A stretch of 64,000 nt of DNA from positions 6,549,191 through 6,613,190 of the forward strand of contig CM040443.1 of the NCBI GenBank assembly GCA_022749755.1. The letters run 5' to 3'. Shown here piece by piece: positions 62,028 through 64,000 of this stretch. Each line of letters starts with the position of its first letter. Within the stretch, counting starts at the first letter, position 1. The notes under the pieces are model-generated. The model had not been told where the DNA came from. It searched no databases and saw only the letters and a list, made by a program, of their open reading frames with translations. The position numbers and the translations under genes were made by a program. The stretch comes from Azadirachta indica. Taxonomy: Eukaryota > Streptophyta > Magnoliopsida > Sapindales > Meliaceae.

Positions 62028-64000
62028 TCAATGAACCGTGTTGCACATGCCAGGATTTTTTATACACCAGAGTGGCTGAATGGGCTCAGCTCCAATCCCT
62101 CTAGTTCGCATTCTGTTCCTCCACTCATTCAAGCGATCCGTTGCTTCCGCATGTCTCTTCATTCCCGTCTCATCTCGATTGCCTGACCACAACGTCTCCG
62201 CCATAGCTGAAGTCCTCGGCCAAAGCCGAGCGTCTAGAACCGTCGGGTCTGCTTGCTCCGACCACAATGCTACCTCCCCACCCAGCACCAATTTAGACTT
62301 CTCCTCACTCAAACCATAAGTTATGTCGTAATTATATATGGTTTGCCATGTTTTAAAGGGCCCACACCATGACCCTCCGCTTCCATTGTTAGTAACAGCT
62401 GGCTGATCATACTGGCTATCGTTCCCAACAAAGTCGCCATGTCCACAATCCAAATAATAGAACTCCGATGATGAGACGATAGCTCTATATCCGGCATCAA
62501 CAATTCTTTTCGTGTTATTCGGACCATTGTTCCATGTTTGTAAGATAGTATGCTCCGGCGGAAGAAATGAGTGGCCTACTTTGACATAATCATCCAAGAA
62601 AACATCCTCCCAATAGACCACAGTACGATTAAGGGACACGATATAAGGGAAAGTGTTGTTAACAAAGTGCTCGAGAAGTTGACTAAGAGTTCCACCGTTG
62701 GATAGGAAGGATTGAATGGTTGGATCTGCTTTCCAACAACCAGGGACGATCTCATCAGCTCCCGCATGGTAGAATGATTCTGGAAATAGATTGACCACAT
62801 CGTCGATTACATTCTTAAGGATCTTGTAGGTTTTTGGATTTAAGGGATTTAGATGGCCAGTTCCTGGTTCGGCTGCTAGTCGGACACCTTCAGCTGGCCA
62901 CCAAAACATGTTTGCACAGCTCACTATCTCCGGGTAGGCTTCTGCCCAAGATCCTGTGTGGCCTGAAATTACAATACAATTTCACATCTTCTGTTAAATT
63001 ACTGTTAACCAAACAAAGATCAGATTTAAGGCCAAAAAAAATTAAAACAAGAATAGACTTTAGGGAGAATATCTGAATTCTAAGATTCTATGATGACTCC
63101 AATGGGTAAAAATTACTGCATCCTTTCATTAGCTGTTATATTTTGATTCCTTCTTAATTTAACAAATTTCTCTCATCCCATTAAGAATGACCCCGAAAAA
63201 GAATCTTACTCTTCAAGGACATGCCGTTCAAATAACTGCTTGGTAATTACTGATTAGAATGAACAAAAAAGAAATAAATGCACGTGATAAAGTGTCATTA
63301 GATGATTATATGTAATGAATTATAAATGTACTCGACACATTTTCTAAGGAAAATATGGAATCCCATGACGTAGAAGAAATTAGCAGATGTGAGAGCAAAC
63401 CAACAACATTAGTATCAAATATTGAAAACTTACCGGGAGCGTCAATCTCAGGAAGAACTCTGACACCGTGTGCCAAACCAAATTCAACAATCCTCTTAAC
63501 GTCATCAGGAAAATACTGCATTTGAGGTCCGTAAGACCCCTTGGCAGCAAGCTCAGGCTCTGATGGTACCACCAATGGAAATGAATGTGAGTCTGTGATG
63601 TGCCAATGGAACACGTTCAACTTATTAAAACTCATGGCCTTGATGGTCCTCAGTATATCATTCACGCCATAGTAATTCCTAGACGTATCAAGCATCAGCC
63701 CTCTGTGAGCAAAAAGTGGAGAATCCCACACATATAGTCCCACCGCCACCCGCAAAGGTTTCCCCCAAATTAGCTGGGAGAATGTCTCCAGACCCCTCAT
63801 GGCTCCCCATACTGTGTGTGCAGTCAGGTTAGCTGTGGAGCCAGCAGCAGGAATGATGAGGCTGTATGACTCGTTGACACCGTGCTGTAACGGGGTGGAA
63901 GGATTTTCCACCGTGATAAAGAGAGTATGCAAAGAAGAAGATGAGGTGGTGATATTGATTGAAGGGGTCACCAGCGGTTGGTAGTGCTCAGTCTTGATCA
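62028..64000 (-). CDS. HEXO2: Beta-N-acetylhexosaminidase, GH20 (5' end beyond window)
   Basis: Removes terminal beta-GlcNAc or GalNAc from N-glycans and other glycoconjugates; plant members act in the vacuole or at the plasma membrane and apoplast. Two exons are visible: 64000-63434 (partial, 188 codons plus one base) and 62962-62028 (stop at 62028-62030), joined across a GTAAGT...TTTCAG intron that restores DAPG-HTGSW. The N-terminal GH20b-like part is followed by the TIM barrel: [35 protein letters not shown], then HAGADE with the catalytic Asp-Glu pair at 62756-62751, [22 protein letters not shown], and the C-terminus [11 protein letters not shown]. No stop or missing catalytic residue is seen. 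The few-exon structure and the C-terminus ending PGMCNTVH resemble Arabidopsis HEXO2 rather than the many-exon HEXO1/HEXO3; this assignment is from memory and tentative. The signal peptide lies outside the window. Confidence 0.93.

Overview
This is a plant nuclear window, most likely from a eudicot. It carries a 40-exon class XI myosin gene, a type-1 lipid transfer protein gene with the plant-typical intron near its 3' end, a plant-type GH20 beta-hexosaminidase, TTTAGGG-like degenerate telomeric repeats, a Ty3/gypsy relic, a MULE-like foldback element and very AT-rich intergenic DNA.

Positions 1-40165 form one enormous inverted repeat. The left arm (1-20075) is the near-exact reverse complement of the right arm (20091-40165), with 15 bases between them. 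Paired coordinates sum to about 40166 at the centre and at the outer end, drifting only between about 40164 and 40179 because of scattered small indels. From outside to centre each arm holds a non-repetitive flank of about 0.9 kb, an AT-rich stretch of about 0.8 kb, degenerate telomere-like repeats (about 1.7 kb, interrupted by a coding-like relic), and about 16.65 kb of tandem satellite. The satellite is nested: subunits of about 21 bp, nine of which make a higher-order unit of about 191 bp. It changes sequence subtype in zones along the arm. Most differences between the arms are homopolymer lengths. The structure is therefore either a very young or gene-converted giant palindrome, or an assembly or fold-back-read artefact. 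The left arm is still matching at base 1, so it probably continues outside the window.

Positions 40254-52107 (minus strand) hold a complete class XI myosin. I reconstructed 40 coding exons with phases that all agree, giving 1552 residues: motor, IQ neck, coiled coil and DIL globular tail. Its 3' end lies about 90 bp from the right arm, so its 3' UTR probably enters the palindrome.

Positions 52.4-62 kb are intergenic apart from the lipid transfer protein gene (55016-55511, minus). They contain a degenerate minisatellite (53.9-54.3 kb), a 1.35-kb long-TIR foldback element with a perfect 8-bp target duplication (55933-57284), and a decayed Ty3/gypsy polyprotein (integrase at 57.7-58.0 kb, protease at 58.7-59.15 kb, no recognisable reverse transcriptase between them). 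Positions 62028-64000 (minus) hold the 3' part of a beta-hexosaminidase gene, probably HEXO2-like, whose 5' end lies beyond the right edge. The three genes show no functional link.
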